Shown: piece by piece, positions 18,770 to 27,614 of the stretch | Layout of the letters: each line of letters starts with the position of its first letter | How positions within the stretch are numbered: the stretch's first letter is position 1 | NCBI RefSeq assembly: GCF_002259415.1 | Contig: NZ_NPFY01000031.1 | Location: forward strand, 124,001 to 188,000 | DNA: 64,000 bases | Direction of reading: 5' to 3' | DNA from: Rhodococcus sp. 14-2470-1b | GTDB taxonomy: Bacteria; Actinomycetota; Actinomycetes; Mycobacteriales; Mycobacteriaceae | Translations under genes and position numbers: made by a program | Notes under the pieces: model-generated | What the model was told of the DNA's origin: nothing | The model's input: only the letters and a program-made list of their open reading frames with translations | Database searches by the model: none

Positions 18770-20146
18770 TCACCCGATCCTTTGTCGCGAGCCGAGTATG
18801 CCCTGGGGTCTGACGACGAGGATGAGAATCAAGACGAGCAGTCCTCCGATGTATTTGAGATCGGGATTGATGATCATCGTCGACCACTGGACCAGCAGTC
18901 CGACGATGACGCAGCCGAGGAGGGCTCCGTACGCAGTTCCCAAACCGCCCAGCGTGATTCCCGCGAACATCAGGAGCAGCAGCTTGAAGCCCATTTCCCA
19001 CTGAACGCGGCCACCGAGCTCGGAGAGCCCGAACAGGACGCCGCCCAGGGCGGCGAGGCCACCGCCCATGCACCAGACGAAGGTGACGACGCGCTCCACG
19101 TTGATTCCCGACGAGGCGGCGAGGTCCCGGTTGTCGGCAACGGCGCGCATGGCCTTGCCGATTCGGGTGCGCTGAAGCATCACCGCGACGCCGACGAGGA
19201 CGACGATGCTGATGACGATGCAGGCGAGGTTGACATTGGTGATCGCCAGCGGTCCCCATTCGTTCTGGGTCTGAGCCTGGTAGTCGGCGAACGGTTCGGC
19301 GCGATCGGAGAAGAAGATCAGGATGAGGTAGCGCAGTGCGATGGCTAGGCCGATCGACACCACGAGTTGAGCGATCAAGCCGGTCTTCCGTTTTCGCAGC
19401 GGGCGCCAGATCACTGTGTTGTTCAGCCAGCCGATCGCGATGCCGACGATGATCGCCAGTATCGTCGCCCAGATCAGCTGTATGCCCATGCTGACGTTGA
19501 AGACCCACGCGGCCACGGCACCGAGCGTCACCAGTTCTCCGTGCGCGAAGTTGGTCAGGCCCGTGGTGCCGAAGATCAGGCTGAGGCCTACGGCTGCCAA
19601 TGCGATGACCAGACCGAAGCGAAGGCCGTCGACGGTGGTCCTGATGAACTTCTCGTAGAACGGCACCTCCGTGGCAGTTCTGGCTTCACCGAAGGAGAAG
19701 ATGACGGTGTTGGCGCGTCCGGCCTGCACGTCGCGTTCCACCGAGCCCTGGACGCTGACTCCGTCCGGAAGGGTTTCGGAGTCGACTTCGAATGTGTATG
19801 TGCCAGGCGACAACTGGAGTGTCCAACGGCCTCCGTCCTGAGAGGTGGTGCGAACCACCTCGTCACCGGAGGAGTCGAATGCCTTCACATCGACGTCGGC
19901 AAGGCGTTCACCGCCGTTGTTGAGGCTTCCGCTCACGGCGACCGCGTCGGCGGGCGGTGCGTCCGAGATCGCGGTGGGCGGGGGAGTAGGGGTCGGTTCT
20001 TGTGCTGCAGCAGTGCCACCGAACGTCACTGCTGCTATGGATCCGAGTATCGCCAACATGAGGATCTGTCTCAGAAGGCGGAACGAACTTCGGTCTGTGT
20101 ACCGAATTCGGATCTTCCTTCGGGTCCATCGAACATTTGGAGCCAC
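18770..20146 (-). CDS. livH: LivH-type ABC permease with an exported N-terminal carboxypeptidase-regulatory-like domain
   Basis: First gene of livHMGF, 458 residues versus about 300 for a plain LivH. The GTG at 20146 is chosen because GGAGG lies 6 nt upstream. A basic N-region and hydrophobic LMLAILGSIAAVTFGG end at TAAAQEP, a likely signal peptide. Next come a proline-rich linker and a ~80-residue beta domain resembling carboxypeptidase regulatory/Ig-like folds (VAVSGSLNNGGERLADVDV, GRWTLQLSPGTYTFEV). From about residue 160 the LivH core follows (GLSLIFGTTGLTNFAHGE; RTRIGKAMRAVADNRDLAASSGI). The extra domain would face outside, perhaps docking the receptor; that is inference. Confidence 0.88.
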   Translation of the reverse strand: MAPNVRWTRRKIRIRYTDRSSFRLLRQILMLAILGSIAAVTFGGTAAAQEPTPTPPPTAISDAPPADAVAVSGSLNNGGERLADVDVKAFDSSGDEVVRTTSQDGGRWTLQLSPGTYTFEVDSETLPDGVSVQGSVERDVQAGRANTVIFSFGEARTATEVPFYEKFIRTTVDGLRFGLVIALAAVGLSLIFGTTGLTNFAHGELVTLGAVAAWVFNVSMGIQLIWATILAIIVGIAIGWLNNTVIWRPLRKRKTGLIAQLVVSIGLAIALRYLILIFFSDRAEPFADYQAQTQNEWGPLAITNVNLACIVISIVVLVGVAVMLQRTRIGKAMRAVADNRDLAASSGINVERVVTFVWCMGGGLAALGGVLFGLSELGGRVQWEMGFKLLLLMFAGITLGGLGTAYGALLGCVIVGLLVQWSTMIINPDLKYIGGLLVLILILVVRPQGILGSRQRIG

Positions 20147-20342
20147 GCACGTCCTCCGGACGGTTGTCGGGGTGAGCCCAGGATCGGGCTCGGCTGCTTG
20201 CAATTGTCGGACTCTAACCGTTGGAACCGCACGAAATCGGCGTCTCGAATTTCCGATAAGTATCATTTGTGTTTCGAACTACGTGAACAGGCGAAATCGC
20301 AGCAGATTCCCATCCGCGCCCGCCGCTGTCGGACCCTCTACC

Positions 20343-20348
20343 TAGACT
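20343..20348 (+). promoter_or_regulatory. polA -10 box
   Basis: TAGACT ends 8 nt before the GTG at 20357 in the 210-bp region between divergent livH and polA. No Shine-Dalgarno is seen, so polA mRNA may be leaderless. Confidence 0.45.
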
Positions 20349-20356
20349 GGGCAACC

Positions 20357-23098
20357 GTGAGCCCCGTAACCGACGCCAGTGCCGCATCCGCACCTTCGAC
20401 CGGCAAATCAGCCGACGGTCAGCAACCGACGCTGTTGCTCATCGACGGTCACTCGATCGCGTTTCGCGCGTTCTTCGCCCTGCCCGTGGAGAACTTCAAG
20501 ACCACGAGCGGCCAGTCGACCAACGCGGTGTACGGGTTCACCTCCATGCTGATCAACCTCCTCCGGGACGAGAAGCCGACGCACATCGCCGCAGCTTTCG
20601 ACGTCTCTCGGCAGACGTTTCGCGCCGAGCGATTCCCGGACTACAAGGCCAACCGCAGCAAGACTCCCGACGAGTTCGCCGGCCAGGTGGACATCACGAA
20701 AGACGTCCTGGGCGCGATGGGTATCCCTGTCATGGCCGAGCCGGGTTTCGAGGCCGACGACATCATCGCCACGTTGGTCACTCAGGCCGAAGCGCTCGGC
20801 TACCGCGTCCTCGTCGTGACCGGTGACCGCGACTCGCTGCAACTCGTCACCGACAACGTGACCGTGCTCTACCCCAAGAAGGGGGTTTCGGAGCTCACCC
20901 GGTTCACCCCGGAAGAAGTGACCACCAAGTACGGGTTGTCGCCGTCTCAGTATCCCGACTTCGCGGCGCTACGAGGCGACCCGAGCGACAACCTGCCCGG
21001 AATCCCCGGCGTCGGCGAGAAGACGGCGACCAAGTGGATCGTGCAGTACGGCTCCCTGGAGGAACTGGTCAACAACGTCGACAAGGTGAAGGGCAAGGTC
21101 GGTGACGCATTGCGTGCCAATCTGTCCTCGGTCGTCCTCAACCGCGAGCTCACCGAAATGGTGCGTGACGTGCCGTTGCCGTACACCCCGGACCAGCTCG
21201 AACTCGCACCGTGGGACCGGGAGAAGATCCACGGGTTGTTCGACGACCTCGAGTTCAGGGTCCTCCGTGACCGCCTGTTCGACACGTTGTCCTCGGCCGA
21301 ACCGGAGGCGGAGGAGGGCTTCGACGTCAAGGGTGGCGCCGTCCCCGTCGGAGAGCTCGCAGCATGGCTGGCCGCTCACGCGTCGACAGGTGAGCGTCAT
21401 GGACTGTCGGTCGTCGGTCCTCGTCGCCCGTTCGACAGTGATGCCGTGTCCATCGCGATCGCTGCGTCCGACGGTGAGGGCGGATTCGTCACGACGAGCT
21501 CACTCGATCCGTCCGACGAGTCAGCACTCGCGGCATGGCTGGCCGACGAAACGCAGCCCAAAGCCCTACACGAGGCCAAGTGGGCCATCCACGCGCTTCG
21601 CGGTCGGGGATGGACCCTGGGCGGATCGACGAGCGACACCGCACTCGCTGCGTACCTCGTCCGTCCGGGCCAGCGGAGCTTCAATCTCGACGACCTGTGC
21701 CTGCGCTATCTCAAGCGTGAGCTTCGGGCGGAGGACTCCGTCGAAGGTCAGATGTCGCTACTGGACACCGAGGACGTCGCCGAAGCCGCGGTGGCCGAGG
21801 GCGAAATCTTGCGAGCGCAGGCCATTCTCGATCTGGCGGCCGCACTGGACTCGGAACTGACCGACATCGAATCGACGTCGTTGCTGTCCGAGATGGAGCT
21901 ACCCCTCCTCGGAGTGCTCGCGGACATCGAGGCGACAGGCATCGCCGTAGATCGCACCCACCTCGAAGCACTTCAGAGCCGCTTCGCCGGGCAGGTGTCC
22001 GACGCCGCCAACGCCGCCTACGAGGTGATCGGCAAGCAGATCAACCTGGGTTCGCCGAAGCAGCTGCAGGTCGTGCTTTTCGAAGAACTCGACATGCCGA
22101 AGACGAAGAAGACCAAGACCGGTTACACCACCGATGCAGACGCACTGCAGGGCTTGTTCGAGAAGACCGAGCATCCGTTCCTGAAGTTCCTGCTGGACCA
22201 CCGCGACGCGACCCGCATGAAGGTCACCGTCGACGGGTTGCTCAAGTCCATTTCCGACGACGGGCGTATCCACACGACGTTCAATCAGACGGTCGCAGCG
22301 ACGGGCCGGCTGTCCTCGACGGAGCCGAACCTGCAGAATATTCCGGTTCGTAACGAGGCCGGTCGCCACATTCGCGACGGGTTCGTGGTCGGAGAAGGCT
22401 ACGACATGCTGCTGACGGCAGACTACAGCCAGATCGAAATGCGCATCATGGCCCACTTGTCCGGCGACGAAGGGCTGATCGAGGCGTTCAACACAGGCGA
22501 GGATCTGCACAGTTTCGTCGGAGCGCGAGCCTTCGGTGTTCCCATCGAAGAGGTCACGCCGGAACTGCGTCGTCGGGTCAAGGCCATGTCGTACGGGCTC
22601 GCGTACGGGCTCAGCGCCTTCGGGTTGGCTGCGCAACTCAAGATCTCCACGGACGAAGCCAAGCAGCAGATGGAGGCGTACTTCGCGCGCTTCGGCGGCG
22701 TGCGTGATTACCTGCGGAACGCGGTGGAGGAGTCGAGGAAGGTCGGGTACACGTCCACGTTGTACGGCCGTCGCCGCTACCTACCGGACCTCAACAGCGA
22801 CAACCGTCAGCGGCGCGAGGTCGCCGAGCGTGCCGCGCTGAACGCTCCCATCCAGGGCACGGCTGCGGACATCATCAAGGTTGCGATGATCGATGTGCAC
22901 AAGTCCTTGAGCGCGTCGAATTTGAAGTCGCGCATGTTGCTTCAGGTTCACGACGAGTTGGTGCTCGAGGTGGTCGAATCCGAGCGCGACGAGGTCGAGG
23001 CTCTGGTTCGCGACAAGATGGCGTCGGCGATTTCGCTGTCGGTGCCGCTCGAGGTGTCGGTCGGTACGGGGCGCAGTTGGGACAAAGCCGCGCACTAG
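20357..23098 (+). CDS. polA: DNA polymerase I
   Basis: Repair and Okazaki-fragment polymerase, 913 residues. An open frame runs ~330 codons further upstream over livH, but homology begins at LLLIDGHSIAFRAFF, so the GTG at 20357 is used. Domains: 5'-3' exonuclease (~25-310, VVTGDRDSLQL), a degenerate 3'-5' exonuclease domain (~330-500) without the acidic DxE pair, and the polymerase (~520-913). Motif A DYSQIEMR at Asp689, motif B KAMSYGLAYG (Lys742, Tyr746), motif C HDE (Asp866). Tyr746 replaces the Phe of E. coli Pol I. Proofreading is predicted to be absent. Confidence 0.97.
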   Translation: MSPVTDASAASAPSTGKSADGQQPTLLLIDGHSIAFRAFFALPVENFKTTSGQSTNAVYGFTSMLINLLRDEKPTHIAAAFDVSRQTFRAERFPDYKANRSKTPDEFAGQVDITKDVLGAMGIPVMAEPGFEADDIIATLVTQAEALGYRVLVVTGDRDSLQLVTDNVTVLYPKKGVSELTRFTPEEVTTKYGLSPSQYPDFAALRGDPSDNLPGIPGVGEKTATKWIVQYGSLEELVNNVDKVKGKVGDALRANLSSVVLNRELTEMVRDVPLPYTPDQLELAPWDREKIHGLFDDLEFRVLRDRLFDTLSSAEPEAEEGFDVKGGAVPVGELAAWLAAHASTGERHGLSVVGPRRPFDSDAVSIAIAASDGEGGFVTTSSLDPSDESALAAWLADETQPKALHEAKWAIHALRGRGWTLGGSTSDTALAAYLVRPGQRSFNLDDLCLRYLKRELRAEDSVEGQMSLLDTEDVAEAAVAEGEILRAQAILDLAAALDSELTDIESTSLLSEMELPLLGVLADIEATGIAVDRTHLEALQSRFAGQVSDAANAAYEVIGKQINLGSPKQLQVVLFEELDMPKTKKTKTGYTTDADALQGLFEKTEHPFLKFLLDHRDATRMKVTVDGLLKSISDDGRIHTTFNQTVAATGRLSSTEPNLQNIPVRNEAGRHIRDGFVVGEGYDMLLTADYSQIEMRIMAHLSGDEGLIEAFNTGEDLHSFVGARAFGVPIEEVTPELRRRVKAMSYGLAYGLSAFGLAAQLKISTDEAKQQMEAYFARFGGVRDYLRNAVEESRKVGYTSTLYGRRRYLPDLNSDNRQRREVAERAALNAPIQGTAADIIKVAMIDVHKSLSASNLKSRMLLQVHDELVLEVVESERDEVEALVRDKMASAISLSVPLEVSVGTGRSWDKAAH

Positions 23099-23130
23099 GC
23101 GTTCGTCGTGTGCACCACTCGTCTACATAG

Positions 23131-23165
23131 TTCAGGGCCGGCCGCACAGTGCGACCGGCCCTGAA
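23131..23165. terminator. Bidirectional terminator between polA and thioredoxin gene
   Basis: Stem TTCAGGGCCGG (23131-23141) / CCGGCCCTGAA (23155-23165) with an inner CGC/GCG pair, located between two convergent genes. Confidence 0.85.
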
Positions 23166-23184
23166 TGTTGTGTTGCCGTCCGAA

Positions 23185-23562
23185 TTATTCGCTGTCAGCG
23201 GCGGCAGGCTGCTCTGCGATCTGCTTACGTACCTCGTCCATATCGAGTGCCTTGACCTGCCCCACCAGATCCTCGAGTGCTGCTGCGGGGAGTGCGCCCG
23301 GCTGCGCGAAGACGAGGACTCCCTCACGGAACGCCATGATCGTGGGGATCGACTGGATGTTGGCGGCCGCCGCGAGTCCCTGCTCTGCCTCGGTGTCCAC
23401 CTTGGCGTGCACCACGTCGGGGTGCGATTCCGAGGACTTCTCGAACGTGGGCGCGAACTGGCGGCACGGTCCACACCACGACGCCCAGAAGTCCACGAGC
23501 ACCACGTCGTTGCCGCCGACGATCTCGTCGAAGTTCTGCTGAGTCAAAGTCTGTGTTGCCAC
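23185..23562 (-). CDS. Thioredoxin
   Basis: Cytoplasmic dithiol-disulfide reductase, 125 residues. The redox motif WCGPC occurs in VLVDFWASWCGPCRQFAPTF and the cis-proline in IQSIPTIMAF. The GTG giving VATQTLTQQNFDEIV fits the family N terminus; the frame remains open 21 codons further upstream without a better start. It has a short acidic, alanine-rich C-terminal tail. Several thioredoxins are usual in this group, so no symbol is assigned. Confidence 0.92.
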   Translation of the reverse strand: MATQTLTQQNFDEIVGGNDVVLVDFWASWCGPCRQFAPTFEKSSESHPDVVHAKVDTEAEQGLAAAANIQSIPTIMAFREGVLVFAQPGALPAAALEDLVGQVKALDMDEVRKQIAEQPAAADSE

Positions 23563-23631
23563 GCCTGCCCTTTCGTCGATGTTTGTTTCTCTGGATGCCT
23601 CAACGCACCTCGAGCTCGAAATCATCCCGGG

Positions 23632-24630
23632 TCATGCAGGTTGCGGCGCCGCCCGGAACGTTCGTCGGTACGAGTTCGGCGTCGTGCAGCGCAGCCGGAC
23701 GAAGTGTTGCCGCAGTACAGCGGCGTTTCCGAAGCCCACGCGTTCGGCGATCACATCCATCGACAGGTCGGAGTTCTCCAGTAGCTGTTGTGCGGCCAGT
23801 ACTCGCTGGTCGTTCAACCAGCGGGCGGGTGTGGTCCCGGTTTCGGCCTGGAACCGACGCGCGAACGTGCGTGCGGACATGTTGACCCTCGCGGACAGTG
23901 TCTGGACCGACAGTTCGGTGTGCAGGTTCTCTGTCATCCAGTCCAGCAGAGGTGCAAGGGTATCGACCTCGACGGAGGGAAGGGGCGTGGTCACGAACTG
24001 GGCCTGGCCGCCGTCCCGATGCGGCGGTACGACCATCCGTCGCGCGATACCGTTCGCCACGACGCTTCCCTGCTCCTTGCGGACGATGTGAAGGCACAGA
24101 TCGATGCCGGCGGCAGTTCCCGCGCTGGTCAGGACGTTTCCGTCGTCGACGTAGAGCACGTTGCGGTCGACCTCGGCGAGAGGGTAGTCCGCGGCCAGTC
24201 GGTCCGAGTGTCGCCAGTGCGTCGTGCATCGCCGTCCGTCGAGCAATCCCGCTTTGCCGAGAAGGAAAGCGCCATTGCACAGGCTCGCGACCTTGGCGCC
24301 GCGAGCGACGGCGGCGCGCAACTTGTCGAGCAGGGGTTCCAGTGTGTCGTCGAGTTCTGCGTTGCACAGAGCGGAGCCGTCGGGGGCCAGGTGGGTACCT
24401 CCCGCCGGAATCACGATGAGATCGGCGTGGTCCAGCTGGGACAGGTCGTACGGGACGTCGATGGTGTAGCCGAACCGGGATCTGATGGGCTCCGCCACGC
24501 CTGCGATCAGCGAGAAGTCGTAGGTGGGCAGCCCCTCGTCGGACCTGTCGAAGCCGAACACCTCGCAGGCGACACCCATCTCGAATTGCTCGGTCAGTGG
24601 CAGCAGTGGAACGACGACGCGTTTCAACAT
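23632..24630 (-). CDS. GlxA/FtrA-type regulator: DJ-1/PfpI domain plus AraC helix-turn-helix
   Basis: 332-residue regulator with an N-terminal class-I-glutamine-amidotransferase-like (DJ-1/PfpI) domain, residues ~5-190, including the nucleophile elbow VASLCNGAFLLGKAGLLDG, and a C-terminal AraC DNA-binding domain, ~225-325 (SVQTLSARVNMSARTFARRFQAETG, MDVIAERVGFGNAAVLRQHF). CATACT sits 7 nt before the ATG, consistent with leaderless transcription. It is divergent from the 38-aa membrane peptide gene, a possible target. The effector is unknown. Confidence 0.9.
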   Translation of the reverse strand: MLKRVVVPLLPLTEQFEMGVACEVFGFDRSDEGLPTYDFSLIAGVAEPIRSRFGYTIDVPYDLSQLDHADLIVIPAGGTHLAPDGSALCNAELDDTLEPLLDKLRAAVARGAKVASLCNGAFLLGKAGLLDGRRCTTHWRHSDRLAADYPLAEVDRNVLYVDDGNVLTSAGTAAGIDLCLHIVRKEQGSVVANGIARRMVVPPHRDGGQAQFVTTPLPSVEVDTLAPLLDWMTENLHTELSVQTLSARVNMSARTFARRFQAETGTTPARWLNDQRVLAAQQLLENSDLSMDVIAERVGFGNAAVLRQHFVRLRCTTPNSYRRTFRAAPQPA

Positions 24631-24713
24631 GTCGACGAGTATGGCAGAAAAACGTGGAACTGTGTCATATCTGCCACTGTTGTTGTGGAACGCCTGCTAG
24701 CACGCTTGCATTC

Positions 24714-24830
24714 ATGACCATCACAGTGATCTTTCTGGCCACCATCAGCCTGGTGTACCTCGCGACGATGCTCGGTTACGCCCCCGACACCCATGCCGAG
24801 GTGACCCAGTTCGGTGACTACAAGTTCTGA
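24714..24830 (+). CDS. Small membrane peptide, 38 aa
   Basis: Not recognised. The ATG at 24714 encodes a peptide with one hydrophobic helix (TITVIFLATISLVYLATMLGY, approximately residues 2-22) followed by a polar tail ending TQFGDYKF. Third positions are almost all G or C, as expected for a real gene here. It is divergent from the GATase/AraC regulator, with 83 bp between starts, and its 3' end overlaps the convergent phosphoesterase gene by 13 bp. No clear ribosome-binding site. Confidence 0.55.
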   Translation: MTITVIFLATISLVYLATMLGYAPDTHAEVTQFGDYKF

Positions 24831-25354
24831 TGACCGGGCCGCGTCGCGAGCCACTCACGCTTGCCTTCACCGTCCCAGCGCCGCAGTGCCACCGTGTGTC
24901 CGACGAGGTCCGGTTGCACCGAGTCCAGGCGCACGAGCGCTTCGGCCAACTCGACCCGCGTCATGCGTCGTGCAAGCGTGACATGTGGTGACCATTTCCC
25001 GGGCTGGGTGTGGGATCTGTTGCCGTCGGCGTCGCCCAGAAGCGTTGCCGCACGAGAGTGCAAATCGAGCAGCTTCCTCGAAGGGACGACTGCACGCGCG
25101 AGGGTGATGTGCTTGCCCCGGAACAGCACGAATGCCCCGAGCCGAACAGGGAACTCCACAGCGAGGTACTCGTCGGCGATCCGCGCGTCCAACTCCTCCA
25201 TTTCGTCCGCCACCGCCAGGGTCACATGCGGCCTGTTGGACTCGCCGGTGTGCCGCGCCTGGCTGGGCAGGTCGGCGTCGAGCAGGATCTGCCACTCACG
25301 CCGGACCGCAGCATCGAGGGATTCGTCGAGAAGCAATTCGAGAGACTGAACCAT
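24818..25354 (-). CDS. 2H phosphoesterase, 2'-5' RNA ligase (LigT) family
   Basis: 178-residue member of the 2H phosphoesterase superfamily. Two HxT motifs, RPHVTLA (~residue 43) and SPHVTLARRM (~residue 124), are the paired catalytic histidines. Family members open 2',3'-cyclic phosphates or ligate/hydrolyse 2'-5' RNA linkages; the physiological substrate is unknown. The start is 8 bp from the divergent dehydrogenase start, which leaves no room for promoters unless one start is internal. Confidence 0.85.
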   Translation of the reverse strand: MVQSLELLLDESLDAAVRREWQILLDADLPSQARHTGESNRPHVTLAVADEMEELDARIADEYLAVEFPVRLGAFVLFRGKHITLARAVVPSRKLLDLHSRAATLLGDADGNRSHTQPGKWSPHVTLARRMTRVELAEALVRLDSVQPDLVGHTVALRRWDGEGKREWLATRPGHQNL

Positions 25355-25362
25355 AGTCAGTC

Positions 25363-26463
25363 ATGATTGCCGATATGGCACACGACGGAGTCACGAAGGT
25401 GAGAATCGGCTCGATGCTCGGCGACGGCATCGGGCACGAGATCGTTCCGGCGACCCAGCGCGTCGTCGACGCCGCCGTGGGGGCGGAGCACGCCCTGGCA
25501 GTGGAGTGGGTCGAGCTGCCGCTGGGGCACTCGGCGATCGAGTCGCACGGAACGCCGGTTCCAGAATCCACGCTCGCGGGTCTCGATGCGCTCGATGCCT
25601 GGATACTCGGCCCGCACGACAGCGCGTCGTATCCGGAGCCTTTCAGATCCCAGTTGACGCCGGGCGGGATGATTCGCAAGCGATTCGATCTGTACGCGAA
25701 CATCCGCCCTGCCAAGGCTCATCCGGGTGTCCGGGCAGTGTCGAACGGGATGGACCTCGTCGTGGTCCGCGAGAACACGGAAGGGTTCTACGCAGACCGC
25801 AACATGTTCGTCGGAAGCGGCGAATTCATGCCGACGCCGGACGTCGCTCTCGCAGTCGGCGTGTTCACCCGGGCCGCGTGCGAACGGATCGCCCGAGAAG
25901 CATTCGTGCTGGCACGAATGCGGTCGCGGCACGTCACCATCGTCCACAAGACCAATGTCCTGTCGTTGACCACGGGGTTGTTCCGCGACGTCTGTCGCGG
26001 CGTGGCCGAGGACTTCCCCGATGTGAGGGTCGACGAGCACCACATCGACGCACTGACTGCGCACCTCGTTCGGCGGGGTGAGGATTTCGACGTCATCGTC
26101 GCGGAGAACATGTTCGGCGACATTCTGTCCGACCTCGCGGGTGAACTGTCCGGATCGCTGGGAATGGCACCGTCGGTGAACACGTCCGAGAACAAGGTGA
26201 TGGCACAGGCAGCGCACGGATCCGCACCGGACATCGCCGGAACGAACAGGGCCAACCCGACGGCGTTGTTCCTTTCTGCCGCAATGCTTCTCGAATGCCT
26301 GGCGACCCGACACGGTGATGCTCGGCTGACGCACGCTGCCGGGCGGATCCGGCACGCAGTCGACGGTGCCCTCGAATCCGGAGTGGCCACAGCCGACCTC
26401 GGCGGGACCGCGTCGACCGGTGAGTTCACCGAGACCGTTCTCGCGAGAGCGCTGCGGATCTGA
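25363..26463 (+). CDS. Isocitrate/isopropylmalate-type dehydrogenase
   Basis: NAD(P)-dependent beta-decarboxylating dehydrogenase of a 3-hydroxy acid, up to 366 residues. Seen: SMLGDGIGHEIVPAT, RKRFDLYANIRPAK, VVRENTEGFYADRNMF, the catalytic VHKTNVLSLTTGLF and EHHIDALTAHLV, ENMFGDILSDLAGEL, and AAHGSAPDIAGTNRANP. The substrate-loop sequence differs from classical LeuB, so isopropylmalate, isocitrate, tartrate or another malate analogue is possible. Alternative in-frame starts at 25375 (ATG) and 25399 (GTG) would relieve the tight spacing with the divergent gene. Confidence 0.88.
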   Translation: MIADMAHDGVTKVRIGSMLGDGIGHEIVPATQRVVDAAVGAEHALAVEWVELPLGHSAIESHGTPVPESTLAGLDALDAWILGPHDSASYPEPFRSQLTPGGMIRKRFDLYANIRPAKAHPGVRAVSNGMDLVVVRENTEGFYADRNMFVGSGEFMPTPDVALAVGVFTRAACERIAREAFVLARMRSRHVTIVHKTNVLSLTTGLFRDVCRGVAEDFPDVRVDEHHIDALTAHLVRRGEDFDVIVAENMFGDILSDLAGELSGSLGMAPSVNTSENKVMAQAAHGSAPDIAGTNRANPTALFLSAAMLLECLATRHGDARLTHAAGRIRHAVDGALESGVATADLGGTASTGEFTETVLARALRI

Positions 26464-26660
26464 CTGTGCCCCGCTTGCCGAGGCCGCCGAAGGGGCGAAA
26501 ATGCCCTGAGGTTCGACGCGCCCGCGTTACTGTTCGATTACCCGGACAGCACGGGCGACGAACGTCGCCTAGGGTTCGTAGGTCCGGCCCCACCGCTCGA
26601 CGTGGTGCGGCCGCGTAGGACTGTCGCGTTGGATCGTGTTTGGATTTCGGAGGATTTCTC

Positions 26661-27575
26661 GTGTTTGATCGCTCGTACTCGAAGACCGCTCGGATGCTGT
26701 TGGCAGTGGGCGGTGCCGGGGCGCTGTTGCTCGCAGGCTGCGCCCAGAACACCGAGGAAGGTGCTTCGCCCGCAACCGATGAGACGACAGCTGTCGAGGT
26801 GACCAAGGTCGACGAGATCGCGGCGACCCTGCCGGAGAAGAACGTGTCGTCCGGAACACTCGTCGTCGGCGTCAACGTGCCTTACTCGCCCAACGAGTTC
26901 AAGGATTCCTCGGGCAAGATCGTCGGTTTCGACGTGGATCTGATGAACGCCGTGGCAGGCGTGCTGGGTGTGACGGCACAGTACGAGGAAGCCGATTTCG
27001 ATCGGATCATTCCGTCGATCCAGGGCGGTACGTACGACGTCGGGATGTCGTCGTTCACCGACACCAAGGAGCGCGAGCAGACCGTCGACTTCGCAACGTA
27101 CTTCAACGCGGGTACCCAGTGGGCGCAGCAGGCGGGCGGAAGCGTCGACCCGACGGATGCGTGCGGGCTGAAGGTCGCCGTGCAGACCACCACGATCCAG
27201 GATCAGGAAGAAGTGCCCGCGAAGAGCGAAGCATGTGTCGCCGCAGGCAAGCCCGCCATCCAGATCGAGAAGTACGACAGCCAGGACGACGCCGTCAACG
27301 CGCTGGTTCTCGGACGTGTCGACGCGATGTCCGCCGATTCACCGGTGACCGCGTACGCCATCAAGCAGACCGGCGACAAGTTGGAGGCGGCCGGTGACGT
27401 GTTCGACTCCGCTCCGTACGGTTACCCCGTCGCCAAGGGATCGCCGTTGGCGGCAACCCTGCAGCAGGCAGTGCAGCACCTGATCGACAACGGTCAATAC
27501 CAGACCATTGCAGAGAACTGGGGCGTCGAGGCGGGCGTCATCGAGGAGTCGCAGATCAACGGTGCGGTCAACTGA
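26661..27575 (+). CDS. Polar amino-acid ABC transporter binding lipoprotein
   Basis: Solute receptor of the SBP_bac_3 family (glutamine/glutamate/polar amino acids), 304 residues. The GTG at 26661 is selected because GGAGG lies 7 nt upstream; a TTG at 26640 is the alternative. A lipobox LLLAGC sits near residue 26. Core motifs: VGVNVPYSPNEFKD, VGFDVDLMNAVAGVLG, YDVGMSSFTDTKEREQTVDF and YGYPVAKGSPL. First gene of a receptor-permease-ATPase operon. Confidence 0.93.
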   Translation: MFDRSYSKTARMLLAVGGAGALLLAGCAQNTEEGASPATDETTAVEVTKVDEIAATLPEKNVSSGTLVVGVNVPYSPNEFKDSSGKIVGFDVDLMNAVAGVLGVTAQYEEADFDRIIPSIQGGTYDVGMSSFTDTKEREQTVDFATYFNAGTQWAQQAGGSVDPTDACGLKVAVQTTTIQDQEEVPAKSEACVAAGKPAIQIEKYDSQDDAVNALVLGRVDAMSADSPVTAYAIKQTGDKLEAAGDVFDSAPYGYPVAKGSPLAATLQQAVQHLIDNGQYQTIAENWGVEAGVIEESQINGAVN

Positions 27576-27614
27576 TCCGCGGCCCGCTGCGCTCACTCGT
27601 CGAAAGGACTTAGT

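Noticed and set aside
18770..20266. Longer LivH start at 20266
   Set aside because: The extra 40 residues are basic and low-complexity, while the GTG at 20146 has a GGAGG at ideal spacing and gives a normal signal peptide.
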